Notes under the pieces: generated by a model
What the model was told of the DNA's origin: nothing
What the model saw: only the letters and a program-made list of their open reading frames with translations
Databases searched by the model: none
From: Tanypteryx hageni
Taxonomy: Eukaryota; Arthropoda; Insecta; Odonata; Petaluridae
Length of the DNA stretch: 64,000 nucleotides
Reading direction: 5' to 3'
Assembly (NCBI GenBank): GCA_028673005.1
Contig: CM054115.1
Coordinates: 7,857,501-7,921,500 of the forward strand
In this document: piece by piece, positions 45,171 through 55,603 of the stretch
How the letters are laid out: each line of letters starts with the position of its first letter
Numbering within the stretch: position 1 is the first letter of the stretch
Made by a program: the position numbers and the translations under genes

Positions 45171-46361
45171 GCATATGCCTTTACCGTCTAGTACAGCGCT
45201 AGTTTTGCCCTGCTGGGAATTCCTTGTATGTTTGTGTATGGAGCGCCTGCAACGAATATATTTTAGCCTTCTCTATTAATCCCAGTAATATACACCACGA
45301 AACGAATACCATATCGTGTAATATAATGCTGCACCCAAAACTTATATCACCAAAATTATGGAAAATATTAGCTATCTTAATGGAACCAGCTAAAAACGAT
45401 TTTACCCAAAATGTATACCACCAAATTTACAGCAAATGTCCCCTAATTTTCTGTAAACCAGCTTACATAATATTCCCTCTAAATGTATACCACCATGATG
45501 AGTAAATTCCGCAGAGTTGAGCCTGAACTCATTATTGATATTATTGGTATATCACCAAATTTACTATTAATATCTCCCTTATTACGCGTTCTTTACCAGC
45601 GAAGCGCTAATAGCAAAACGCCTTATGGGCACGTCTGGTCCGTGCATCGTAACTTTCATCTCCGAAACCGCTGGACTGATTTTAATTAAATTAAGTATGA
45701 GTGATCGTTATTAAAATTAATCTCCCAATTGTGATGTGAACTTGATCTAGAACTTTCACTTTACATAATTACTTCAATAAACTTATACTCGTATCTCGTT
45801 AAATGGCATCCGTCAAGCAACAATGAAATGCCAAACTTTTCTCTCCCAAGCTCTTGTATGATCTGGAAGGTATAGATTAAAAAATTAATCTGATAGAGAA
45901 CAAAATTTACAGCAAGAAAGTCCGCAGACCACATACTTACGAGTTATAGTTTCGGAGATTGTAGAAACTCCCGCACAAAACCTCGCATATTATGTTTGCA
46001 TCGATCCCAAAGACGGCAAACAAAAATTAAAATCCATGTTTTTTCTATCCCAAGCACTTATATGATCTGCGAGGAATGGTTTTAAAATTTATTCGGATAG
46101 AGGACCACATTTACAAGATAGTTAGCGAGACTCCATAATTACGAGTTATGGCATCGGAGATAAAAATTCGATAAAATTCCGTGCAAACATAGCATAATTT
46201 GTGGTGGTGTGGTTGAGTGGTAGTAAATTGCCACCAAAATACTACGTGAATTTGACAATATAGAAAAATAGATTTTCATGATTGAAATTGTAATGAAAAA
46301 TTATTTGATTTTACACACCAAAATACGAATTACTGATCATTTATATTGTTTCTATTTACAG
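45171..46361 (+). other. non-coding sequence ending in the GluCl 3' splice site
   Basis: AT-rich with loosely repeated TATACCACCAAATTTAC strings (45280-45500). It ends in a good polypyrimidine tract and acceptor, TATTGTTTCTATTTACAG, at 46361. Read as intron of the GluCl gene. Confidence 0.6.
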
Positions 46362-46444
46362 GATATCGCTTACCCTGTCATGTCCAATGAACCTGAAGCT
46401 GTACCCGCTGGACAGACAAGTGTGCTCCTTAAGGATGGCCAGCT
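46362..46444 (+). CDS. GluCl: internal exon of a glutamate-gated chloride channel (Cys-loop exon)
   Basis: GluCl is a pentameric Cys-loop receptor in invertebrate nerve and muscle membranes; glutamate opens its chloride pore and avermectins act on it. The 83-nt exon starts with one base of a split codon and encodes ISLTLSCPMNLKLYPLDRQV followed by CSLRMAS, ending one base into the next codon. The two cysteines, 13 residues apart, form the extracellular Cys-loop disulfide, and the CPMNLKLYPLDRQ(V/I)CSLRMAS wording is specific to GluCl among insect receptors (GABA and histamine channels differ). Flanks are strong splice sites: TTTACAG before and GTAAGT after. The remaining exons were not found in this window, so introns must be long. 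It is the only host exon recognised. Confidence 0.93.
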
Positions 46445-46611
46445 GTAAGTAGTAATCACGAACAACCTATTGGAAATCGTGCGTACGGATATTTACAATC
46501 AAAACGCTCAGGATGCGTGCGCTCCATCTTTGACTTAATGATGCTAACTCTATCGTGAACGGAATAAATTTCAACAAAATTTCATAATCAAAAGTAATGG
46601 TGACTGTATTT
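46445..46611 (+). other. start of the following GluCl intron
   Basis: Begins GTAAGTAGT. No further exon is seen before the CT-rich array. Confidence 0.6.
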
Positions 46612-46790
46612 TCCTCGGCTCTCTCCCCCCTCTCTCTTACCCCTCTCCCTTCCCCCTCACTCCCTCCCCCTCTCTCTTTCCTCTCTCCCTTCCCCTCTCT
46701 CTTCCCTCTCTCCCTTCCCCCTGTCCCCCTCCCCCTCTCATTTCCTCTCTCCCTCCCCCCTATCTCTTCCCTCTCTCCCTCCCATGGTGT
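46612..46790. repeat. CT-rich satellite, first block
   Basis: Degenerate CTCTCCCTTCCCC units. The frame of Ser/Leu/Pro codons is an artefact of the repeat. Confidence 0.9.
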
Positions 46791-46955
46791 GCCGGTGGTG
46801 TAGTGGTTAGAACTCTGGCTGCTACTCGCCTACTGCTTGAAAGGGCAGCGATTACGAATCCTGCAAAAGTAGGATTTTTTCTAAGGTCGACCTTGCTTGT
46901 GTGGTTTGAGGAGACCGCGCAAAGTCAGCGTCCGTCTTCCGAAAGGGGTTGGCCT
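46791..46955 (+). mobile_element. tRNA-derived SINE, copy 2, 3'-truncated
   Basis: TGCCGGTGGTGTAGTGGTTA, GCTGCTACTCGCC, ATTACGAATCCTG and TGTGTGGTTTGAGGAGACCG match the SINE at 17223. It breaks off near CCGTCTTCCGAAAGG and the CT satellite resumes, so it is nested in that array. Confidence 0.85.
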
Positions 46956-47915
46956 TAACCCCTCTCCCTCCGCTCTCTCCCTTCGCTCTCTCCCTTTGCT
47001 CCATCCCTCCCACCTCACTTTTCGCTCTCTTACTTCGCTCTATCCATCCCACCTCTCCCTTTTCAATATCCCTCTCCCTTCGATTTCTCCCTAGCCCCTT
47101 TCCCATCGCTCTATCCCTCCCATCTCTCCCTTCGCTCGCTCCCTTCGCTCACTCACTTCGCTCTCTCCCTTCGCTCTCTCCCTCAATCTCCTCCTCCCCC
47201 TCTCCCTTCGCTCTCTCCCTTTTCTCTATCCCTCCCACCTCTCCATTTGCGCGCTCCATTCACTCGCTCCCTTCGCGCTCTCCCTTCGCTCTCTCCCTTC
47301 GGTCTCCCCCTTCGCTCTTTCCTTTCGCTCACTCCCTTCGCTCTCTCCCTTCGCTCTCTCCCTCGCACTCCTCCTCCCCCTCTCCCTTCGCTCTCACCCT
47401 TCGCTCCCTCCTCTCTCCCCTCTATCCCTCCCACCTCTCCCTTTTTACTATCCCTTTCCCTTCGATATATCCCTAACCCCTCTCCCTTCGCTCTATCCCT
47501 CCAATCTCTCACTTTGCTCTCTCCCTTCGCTCTCTCCCTTCGCACTCTCCATTCGCTCTCTCCATTCCCTCTCTCCCTTTGCTCTCTCCCTCCTCCCTCT
47601 ACCTTCGCTCTCTCCCTCCCCTCTCTCCCTTCCCTCTCTTCTTTCCCCCTCTCCCTTCCCTCTCTCCCTCGCGCTCCTCCTCCGCCTCTCCCTTCGCTCT
47701 CTTCCTCCGCTCTCTCCCTCGCTCTCCTCCTCCACCCTCTCCCTTCGCTCTCTTCCTCGCTCTCCTCCTCCCCTCTCTCCCTTCGCTCTCTCCCTTTGCT
47801 CTATCCCTACCATCTCACCCTTCGCTCCCTCCTTTCTCTCTATCCCTCCCACCTCTCCCTTTCCACTATCCCTCTCCCTTTGATATTTCCCTAACCCCTT
47901 TCCCTTCGCTATATT
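46956..47915. repeat. CT-rich satellite with higher-order units, second block
   Basis: Basic unit CTCTCCCTTCGCT (12-13 bp). A longer marker containing ACTATCCCTCTCCCTTCGAT and ATTTCCCTAACCCC recurs near 47062, 47445 and 47865. Overlapping Ser/Leu/Pro-rich and Arg/Glu/Gly-rich frames on the two strands are artefacts. Confidence 0.9.
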
Positions 47916-49170
47916 CCTTACGTAAACTCTTAGTGTCCACACTCCTATTTCCTCACTTTGACTATTGTGATGTTGTTTATAATGATCTCTCCTGTAAACT
48001 GTCATTAAACTACAACGCACACAAAACTCCTGCATGAGATTCATCGGTGACCTTAAAAAGAGTGACCACATTAGCGAACAATACAATAATCTTTTATGAC
48101 TCAAACGTGACGCTCGAAGGAACTTACATACCATGATGCAAATGTATAAAATCCTTACTTATAACCAACCTGACTACCTCTCTTCCCTCTTCAATGAAAT
48201 CAATATAGTACACAAGCGGGATACTAGAGGCAAGAATAACCTCCTTATTCCTCATCACAGGTCGAACATCTACAATAAATGCTTTCAAGTCTCCGGTTGC
48301 CGACTCTGGATTAACTTAGATGAGAATTTTAAAACATCTCCCTCTTTAAACTCATTCAAACGCACCTGTGTCACTCACTTCCTAAAAGAACAAAGTATTC
48401 CTTAATCATCACTTTACACTCCCCATAAATTATCCTTACTCAAGTTTTTTTTGTATTGACTTATATTACTTTGTATTTCTTACTATAATTTTGTATTGTT
48501 TTTATATATATATATATTTTTTCTATTGTTTATGTATATTTTTGTGTTGTTTTTATTTTTTTTTCTATTGTTTTGTATTATTTTGTATTGTATTATATTA
48601 TTTATGTATTTTATATCTTTTCCTGCTTTCTTATAATATGCATGCCCCAACAACATTCTTTATATTCATTCATTGTATATATTTCATGTATATTTCATCT
48701 CATTCTGCATACTTGTATAATTTCTTGTTTACATTACGTTATTACCTTTACGTGTACTTTTTTATGACGGTATATAAATACGCTGTATATACGAACTCTC
48801 CCACTGTACATACACCTTTCTGCTTAATTTTGTAGTTTTGTATTATCATATGTACACTATCTAGGGTTTTCGCAGGTTTTTCACACCACCCCTTCTAAGC
48901 GGGTGTTTTTCTGCGTGGGTTTTACTAGGGAGGACATGCCTGTTTTTACCTAGGTTTTCCCCACAAACACAAATCTGTATTCAATTTTATCATTTTACTT
49001 TGTATGATTTAGGTACATAATGTTTATATAATGTTTCTTGTTATACCTTATTTTATTATTTTTCTTGTATTTATTATATTGACTATGGGTTAAATGTAAG
49101 AATGGACCTTAAGGTATAAATTTCGCCCGAATAAAGACGATTATCCATATATCTATCTATCTAACCCTAC
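47916..49170 (+). pseudogene. Jockey/I-type LINE 3' end
   Basis: Frames with one shift near 48025 and a stop near 48097 encode the RT C-terminal region: LLVSTLLFPHFDYCDVVYND, RFIGDLKKSDHISEQYNN, ARRNLHTMMQMYKILTYN, SLNSFKRTCVTHFLKEQS. A T-rich 3' untranslated part follows, then AATAAAG near 49131 and a tail of (ATCT)n. Satellite lies on both sides, so this is a 5'-truncated insertion into the CT array. It is not from the local CR1 or RTE families. Confidence 0.75.
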
Positions 49171-51690
49171 CATCTCTCCCTTAGCGCTCTCGCATCGCTC
49201 TCTTACTTCGCACTCTCCATTCGCTCTCTCCCTTTGCTCTCTCCCTTCGCTCTCTCCCTAAGCTCTCTCCATTCGCTCTCTCCATTCGCTCTCTCGATTC
49301 GATCTCTCCCTTCACTCTCTCTTCCCCTTCACCCTTCGCTATCCCCCTCCGCTCTCTTCCTTGCTCTCCTCCACCCCCCTCTCCCATCGCTCTCTCTCTC
49401 GCTCTCCTACTCCGCACTCTCCCTTCGCTCTCTCCATTTGCTCTATCCCTCCCACGTCACCCTTCGCTCTCTCCTTTCGCTGTATACCCCATCTCTCCAT
49501 TTGCGCTCTCCCTTCGCTCTCTCCCTTCGCTCGCTCCCTTCGCTCTCTCCCTAAGCTCTCTCCCTTCCCTCTCTCCCTTCCCACTCTCCCTTCACTCTCT
49601 CTCTACGCTCTCTCCATTCGCTCTCTCTCTTTGCTCTCTACCTTCACTCTCTCTTCCCTCTCTTCCTTCGCTCTCCTTTCCCTCTCTCCCTTTACTCTCT
49701 CCCTCCTGTCTCTCCCTTTGCTCTCTCCCTTCCCCCTTCTTCTCCCTTCGCTCTCTCCCTCCCGCTCTCCCTTCGCTCTCTCCCTCCGCTCTCTTCCTCG
49801 CTCTCCTCCTCTCCCCTCTACAATCACTCTCTCCCTCGCACTCCTACTCCCACCTCACCCTCCCATCTCTCCATTTGCTCTCTCCCTTCGCTCTGACTCT
49901 TCGCACTCTCCATTCTCTCTCTCCCTTCGCTCTCTCCCTTCCATCTCTCCTTTCGCTCTATCCCTCCCATCTCTCCATTCTCTCTCTCCCTCCTCCCTCT
50001 CCCTCCGCACTCTCCCTCCCCTTTCTCTCTTTGCTCTCTACTTTCCCCATCTCCCTTCGTTCTCTCCCTCGCTCTCCTCCTCCCCCCTCTCCCTTCGCTC
50101 TCTCTTTTTGCTCTATCTCTCCCACCTCACCCATCGCTTTGTCCCTCTTACCTCTCCCTTTTCACTATCCCTCTCCCTTCGATATTTCCCTAACCCCTCT
50201 CTTTTCGCTCTATCCCTCCCATCTCCCCATTTGCTCTCTCCCTTCCCTATCTCCTTTTGCTCTCTCACTCCTCCTCCTTCTCTCCCTCCTACCTCTCCCT
50301 TCGCTCTCTCCCTCCCCCTCTCCCTTCGTTCTCTTCCTCGCTCTCCTCCTCCCCTCTCTCCATTCTCACTCTCCCTTCCCTCTCTCCATCGCTCTCCTCC
50401 TCCCCTCCCTCACTTCGCTCTCTTCCTCGCTCTCCTGTTCCCCCCTCTCCCTTCGCTCTATTCCTCCTACCTCTCCCTTTTCACTATCCCTCTCCCTTCC
50501 ATATTTCCCTATCTCCCTTTGCTCGCTTCTTCCACCTCCTTCTCTCCCTCCTCCCTCTCCCTTCTCTCTCTCCCTCCCCCCTCTACCTTCGCTCTCTCCC
50601 TTGCTCTCCTCCTCCCCATCTTCTTTTCCTCCCCCTCTTTTTTCGCTCACTCCCTTCGCTCTATTCCTCCCATCTCTCCCTTTTCACTATCCCTTCCCTC
50701 TCTCCCTTTGCTCTCTTCCTCCTCCTTCTCTCCCTCCTCCCTCCCCCTTCCCTCTCTCACTCCCCCTCTACCTTCGCTCTCTCCCTCGCTCTTCTCCTCC
50801 CCCCTCTCTTTTCTCTCTCTCCCTTCCCTCTCTCCGTTCCCTCTCTCTCTTGCTCTCCTCCTCCCCCCTCTCCTTTCCCTTTCCCTCTCTCCCTCGCTCT
50901 CCTCCTCCACCCTCTCCCTTCGATCTCTCCCACGCTCTCCTCACCCCCCTCTCCCTTCGCTCTCTCCCTCCCCTTCTCCTTTCGCTCACTCCCTTCGCTC
51001 TATTCCTCCCATCTCTAACTTTTCACTATCCCTCTCCCTTCTATATTTCCCTAACCCCTCATCCTTCGCTCTATCCCTCCCATCCCTCCCTTTGCTCTCT
51101 CCCTTCTCTCTCTCCCTTTGCTCTATTCCACCCATCCCTCCCTTTGCTCTCTCCCTTCGCTCTATCCCTCCCATCCCTCCCTCTTCTCTCTCTTCCCTCT
51201 CTCCCTTTGCTCTCTCCCTCCGTCTCCTTCTCTCCCTCCTCCTTCTCCCTTCGCTCTCTCCCTCCCCCCTCTCCCTTCGCTTTCTCCCTCGCTCTCCTCC
51301 TCCCCCTCTTCCTTCGCTCTCTCCCTTCCCTCTCTCCCTCGCTCTTCTCTTCCTCCCTCTCTCTTCGCTCTCTCTATTTGCTCTATCCCTCTTACCTCAC
51401 CCTTTGCTCTCTCACCTTTCACTATCCCTCTTCCTTCGATATTTCCCTAACCCCTCTCCCTTCATTGTATCCCTCCCATCTCTCCCTTTGCTCTCTCCCT
51501 TCGGTCTCTCCCTATGCTCTCTCTCTCTAAGCTCTCTCCCTAAGCTCTCTCCATTCGCTCTCTCCCTTAGCTCTCTCCCTTAGCTCTCTCCCTTAGCTCT
51601 CCTTCCTTCTCCCTGTTTGCTCTCTCTCTTTGCTCTCTCTATCCTCCTTCTCTCCCTCCTGCATCTCTCCCTCCTCCCTCTCCCTTAGAG
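49171..51690. repeat. CT-rich satellite with higher-order units, third block
   Basis: Continues the array. The higher-order marker recurs near 50160, 50480, 50685, 51018 and 51410, at irregular spacing. A plus-strand frame of 740 codons and one of 551 codons traverse the array. Their products are almost only Ser, Leu, Pro, Phe, Ala and Arg, and complementary Glu/Arg/Gly frames exist opposite. No gene is supported. Confidence 0.92.
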
Positions 51691-51699
51691 AAATTGACT

Positions 51700-52065
51700 C
51701 AACAAAAGTCAATTGTTAGATCCCTTTCAATGTGACTTTCCTAAATCTCATTGCACCAAATCTTGTAAAATTCATTAATGATATTCGTCATGTAATGGAC
51801 AAAATGGAAGTGAAAATCCTTGTTCTATTTGATTTCAGTAGGGCTTTCGACTCGATAGACAAAGATGTTCTGCTTTCCAAACTTCTTGCAATGAATTTCT
51901 TGCATTCGGTTATAAATAGGATCTCGTCCTAATTAAGTGATCCTTCCCAACTAATGGTATCTAATAACACTTCCACTGATTGGTATATCAACAGCAGAGG
52001 CGTCCCACCGGGCTGAATTTTGGGCTCCATACTATTCTCTTTATACATAAATGACTACTCCTTGT
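51700..52065 (+). pseudogene. Jockey/I-type LINE RT fragment
   Basis: VKILVLFDFSRAFDSIDKDV (motif A) in one frame is followed, after a stop, by DWYINSRGVPPG, a stop, and ILGSILFSLYINDY (motif B). It resembles the RT of the fragment at 26026-26375. Truncated on both sides; the right end meets the 16-bp-motif repeat. Confidence 0.75.
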
Positions 52066-52310
52066 AGTTTTCGACCGATTTGCCGACACACGGTATGCCC
52101 AACGGACGTTTTGCCGAAGAGACTATATGCTGAACGGACGTTATGCGGACAAGATGGGAAAGGCGGGAAATGTTAACCACCGATTAATAAACAATTTCGC
52201 TGGAAATTTATACCACCAGAATCATATAATATTGTACGGGTTATATAAACCACCGGAATTGAACAGGTGGATTTAACCCTCGGAAGTATAAACAATGGAA
52301 CAGGTAATGT
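52066..52310. repeat. inverted relative of the 13080-13610 repeat family
   Basis: Read on the minus strand it gives TTCAATTCCGGTGGTTTAT-like units, then CCCATCTTGTCCGCATAACG, TCCGTTCAGCATATAG, CGGCAAAACGTCCG and TGGGCATACCGT. This is the same two-part order as at 13080-13610. Confidence 0.7.
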
Positions 52311-52389
52311 ATTATAGGCTATTTGTTGGTGTCCCTTTGCTGTGTTACGAGAAGGAAGAGTGAATGTAACTGGCTCTTTGCGTAATGTA

Positions 52390-53400
52390 GATTTTTATTA
52401 CGTTTACTTCATGTTCAGCGATCATAGAAACTGCTCTAAATGGCGGCCTCGAACCTCGCAACACACCGTGCACCTTTGTTATATTGATTGCCGAACACTT
52501 TCAAAGATACCAGGTGTGTTCCTAATTTCATCACCAGCAGCTGTGTCGCAGACTAATCTCTTGAGATGTCCCCACAAAAAGTAATACATTGGTTTCAAGT
52601 CAGGGAACCGCGCCGGCCATGGCAAGGGACCACAATTCCCAATTCATTTCTCAAGGTACCTCGAATTAAGATGGTTACGCAGCACCAAGCTGAAATGGGT
52701 AGGGGCACCATAATTCTGGAACCACATGTGCTGGCGGATCCTCAGAGGAACATCTTCCAGTACCTGAGGCTGGGTTTGATTAAAAAATTCGCGATACAGA
52801 TCACCCGTCAAACTATCAGGAAGGGTGTGTGGCCCGATAAGATAATCGTTCAGTATCCCGCACCAGACATTAACGGAAAATCGCACTTGGTTTGCTCTGA
52901 CTGTTATCTCATGAGAGTTTTCCTGCATGTTTTGTGAGTTGAGGATGCCATCCTTCGTAAATGTGTCCTCATCAATGTACTACACGTTGCTGGCAAAGAA
53001 GCGACCTGCAAGAGTGCGATGAAGATATCACTGACCGAAAGCTACACGGCGTGGATAGTCGTTGGAATTCTATGGTTGCACTTTTTCCATACAAAAAGGG
53101 TAAAGCTGCTGCTCATGTATAACTCGCCACACAAGCGACTGACTGGTCTCAACAGTCCGTGCAATTCTGTAAGGTTCGGTAACAACCAAGTCCAAAATTT
53201 CTTCCTCCAAATCCGGTGTGGAAACAGTTCTCTGCCTTCCCGTAAGATGCATGAGTGCCTTCAAAGAAACATGCTCGCAGAGAGGCCTGTCAATGCTTGC
53301 GAAAGTGGAGTGATGAGACTGCAGTTGATGTTCTTTGTACAATCGCGCGGCTTCTCGTCCGTTACCCCCGCGCAGCACCGTATGCGAGATGCATGCCGGA
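52390..53400 (-). pseudogene. Tc1/mariner-superfamily transposase, decayed
   Basis: Cut-and-paste transposase of the type common in ants and other insects. The N-terminal helix-turn-helix part reads GREAARLYKEHQLQSHHSTF, STPDLEEEILDLV and SQSLVWRVIHEQQLYPF. The catalytic part reads VNVWCGILNDYLIGPHTLPD, REFFNQTQPQVLEDVPLRIR and MWFQNYGAPTHFS, where the usual HDGAP Asp is Tyr. A later frame carries YYFLWGHLKRLVCDTAAGDE (usually DYFLWG) and RNTPGIFESVRQSI. Several stops and frameshifts separate the pieces. Element ends were not defined. Confidence 0.78.
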
Positions 53401-53547
53401 CAACTCGGTGAATGTGTACCTTCTCACAGCGTAAACACTGTCAAACGAGCACTAAAAGCAAAACTTTCGAAGCAGGAGACAGATGTAGTGTGGCCACGAA
53501 TGACACGCAAAGCCTTAGTTTACCCAACCTCCTGATAACGTAATCCC

Positions 53548-53560
53548 AACACATCGCATA
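53548..53560. repeat. left 13-bp TSD of SINE copy 3
   Basis: AACACATCGCATA, identical to 53884-53896. Confidence 0.9.
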
Positions 53561-53883
53561 AGGGGTGCCGGTGGTGTAGTGGATAGAACGCTGGCTGCTA
53601 CTAGCCCGATGCTTGAAAAAGTCATCGGGTACGAATCCTGCGCAAGTAGGATTTTTCCAAGGTCGCCCGGCCCCCTGTTTGTGTGGTTTGAGGAGACCGC
53701 GCAAATTCAGCTGTTCCGTCCTTCGGAAGGGACGTTAAGCTGTTGGCCCCCCTGGTGTTCTTTGTAAGAGCAGGCAAATCCCGGCACCAGGTTTCCCTTC
53801 TCCCTTCCCAGGCTATTCATTGCACTTCCTCTAAGATACACATTTGTGCTGTAAGAGAGGCGAATTGGCTAAGCATTCAAACA
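53561..53883 (+). mobile_element. tRNA-derived SINE, copy 3, complete
   Basis: About 323 bp between perfect 13-bp direct repeats, which fixes both ends. A box GGTGTAGTGGATAGAACGC; B box GGTACGAATCCTGC. The body and tail match copy 1 at 17223. It inserted just upstream of the mariner-type transposase remnant and provides the reference for the family. Confidence 0.92.
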
Positions 53884-53896
53884 AACACATCGCATA
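53884..53896. repeat. right 13-bp TSD of SINE copy 3
   Basis: AACACATCGCATA, identical to 53548-53560. Confidence 0.9.
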
Positions 53897-55040
53897 GTAC
53901 ATTTGACTCTTCCTTTTTGTACCTCACAGCAAACGGACGCCAAATAATTGCGTACATTTCACTCACCACCGAGACCGGGTTGCATATTTTGAGGCGCCGG
54001 GCGTCAACTTCCGAACCTCATATCTCGGACGTTAAGCGGTTCCGGAAGCTAGAACAATGCGTTTCGTGCTCTACGCAAACCCCCCTATTACCCCTATAAT
54101 TGTGTCGATAGGGTTCAGAATCACCCGTATCTAGAATATATGGACATCTTTTCACAATGCAAGAAAATATGAAAGAGATTGTAGAAGTCTTGATATTTTA
54201 CACTTCCGAGATGGAGGATGAGGATTTTGCTAATTTTGATTGATAATTCGATAGCACATCCAGCGATATTTTACCCAATATATACTAGTCGGCGCTATCG
54301 CTATCATCTTAAAATGATATATGATCAGTGGCCTGAGTAGCATTAGCAAATGAAAATGTAATTCATTTGCTGATTGACTTAAGAAACTGGTGAAAATTTA
54401 GAGAAGTGATGAATAAATGTCCTTCTTGAGAACGATTGCTCATAAATTTTAATATTAAAAAAAATAAAATAAGCAATATTTGGTTTGATTTATTAAAAAT
54501 TCTAAAATAAATCATTGAAAAGTACAATCATTTAAATTGATAAAATGCATAAAAGCGAAAGAGAATCACATCAAAATATAGTTTTTGGATTTTTACCGAT
54601 GAATTTTGAATTTCCGCGAAAAGGAAATTATTCTCCAAGCCTTCCTTACATAACTATACAATTCCCTTATCAGTATCTACATTACAAGATATTTTAATTG
54701 TGAACAAAAAAAATCAAGAAATCTATTTTTTACAGGCTATCTTATAGGAAAGAGAAGTTATCTCCTAGAGACAACCCCGAGTTATTTTCGGAAATTCTTT
54801 TAACGCCATTCCCTTTTAATATCAAAATCAAACATTCCTGCCAAAATATTTACGTATCTACTCATAAATTTTGTTAAAATTTGATCAAAGTTTCAACGAA
54901 CAAGATTAAATGCGATAATAAGTATCTATTAATTCCGATATATAAGATAATCACCTAAAACATTTTAGAGAAAGGAAGAGTGAGTTAGGGGAGAGAAGGG
55001 AGTTTGGTTGCTTAGCTTTTGAAAAAAAAATCTGATGTGG
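53897..55040. other. no gene recognised
   Basis: The first 200 bp are GC-richer and may belong to the mariner-type element. From 54120 on the sequence is AT-rich without motif. Likely intron or intergenic. Confidence 0.4.
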
Positions 55041-55320
55041 CCACCACATGACTTTCTCCATATCTGTAATATATCTACAAATTCCAAATACGATACATAA
55101 TAATAAATAATATAAGAAACTACGAAAAATTTTAAACTTAAAAAATAAATTCAAACCATAGCTATTGGATATAGCCAGGAATCTCCAACAAATAGGAAAC
55201 TATGAAGGACCGTTACTAAGACGTAACTAAGAGTCAATTGTTAACAATAGTCGTCGGTAGGTGGCGTGGTGGTGGCAGCAAAAATAAAAGATATCTCTTA
55301 AACAGTGCATTATAATATAT
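55041..55320 (-). repeat. dispersed repeat, inverted copy of 44880-45170
   Basis: Matches on the minus strand: CACCTACCGACGACTATTG, TTAGTTACGTCTTAG, GCTATGGTTTGA and ATTACAGATATGGAGAAAGTC. Confidence 0.65.
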
Positions 55321-55328
55321 TATATATA

Positions 55329-55548
55329 TATATGGATGTCAACAAGGTGTTGGGAAGAGGAGAGAGTTCTCTCTCTGTAGCTGAAGAAGGAGCAGTTCCG
55401 AAAGCTTTACGTTTGTGATGTTTCTGTGTTTTTGTGTTATTTTACGTGTGTCGCTTCGACATCCCCGGGGCCTCGCCAACCTGAAGTCGTCTGATTGGTG
55501 AGTGCTCACTGGGTTTCCTCATCCCAACACCTTGTTGACATCCATATA
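55329..55548 (+). repeat. Penelope-type terminal repeat bounded by 27-bp perfect inverted ends
   Basis: The ends are TATATGGATGTCAACAAGGT...GGGA and its exact complement at 55522-55548. The interior shares order with the Penelope terminal repeats (GTTTTTGTG, ACGTGTGTCGCTTCGAC, CTCACTGGGTTTCC, CAACACCTTGTTG) but diverges in sequence, so it is a second Penelope family. AT microsatellites lie on both sides. Confidence 0.75.
55381..55404 (+). ncRNA. hammerhead-ribozyme-like core
   Basis: CTGAAGA, a short stem (AGGAGCAGTTCC, imperfect) and GAAA lie in the order of a hammerhead core (CUGANGA - stem II - GAAA). Hammerhead motifs are known in Penelope terminal repeats. Stems I and III and the cleavage triplet were not resolved, so activity is unproven. 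Confidence 0.4.
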
Positions 55549-55603
55549 TTCATTTTACCTTTCCTTTTCCGTAAGTTGTTATATATATATATATATATAT
55601 ATC

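Noticed and set aside
49361..51583. A 740-codon open frame, and a 551-codon frame overlapping it
   Set aside because: Products are low-complexity Ser/Leu/Pro repeats derived from CT-rich satellite units, with matching purine-rich frames on the other strand and no domain.
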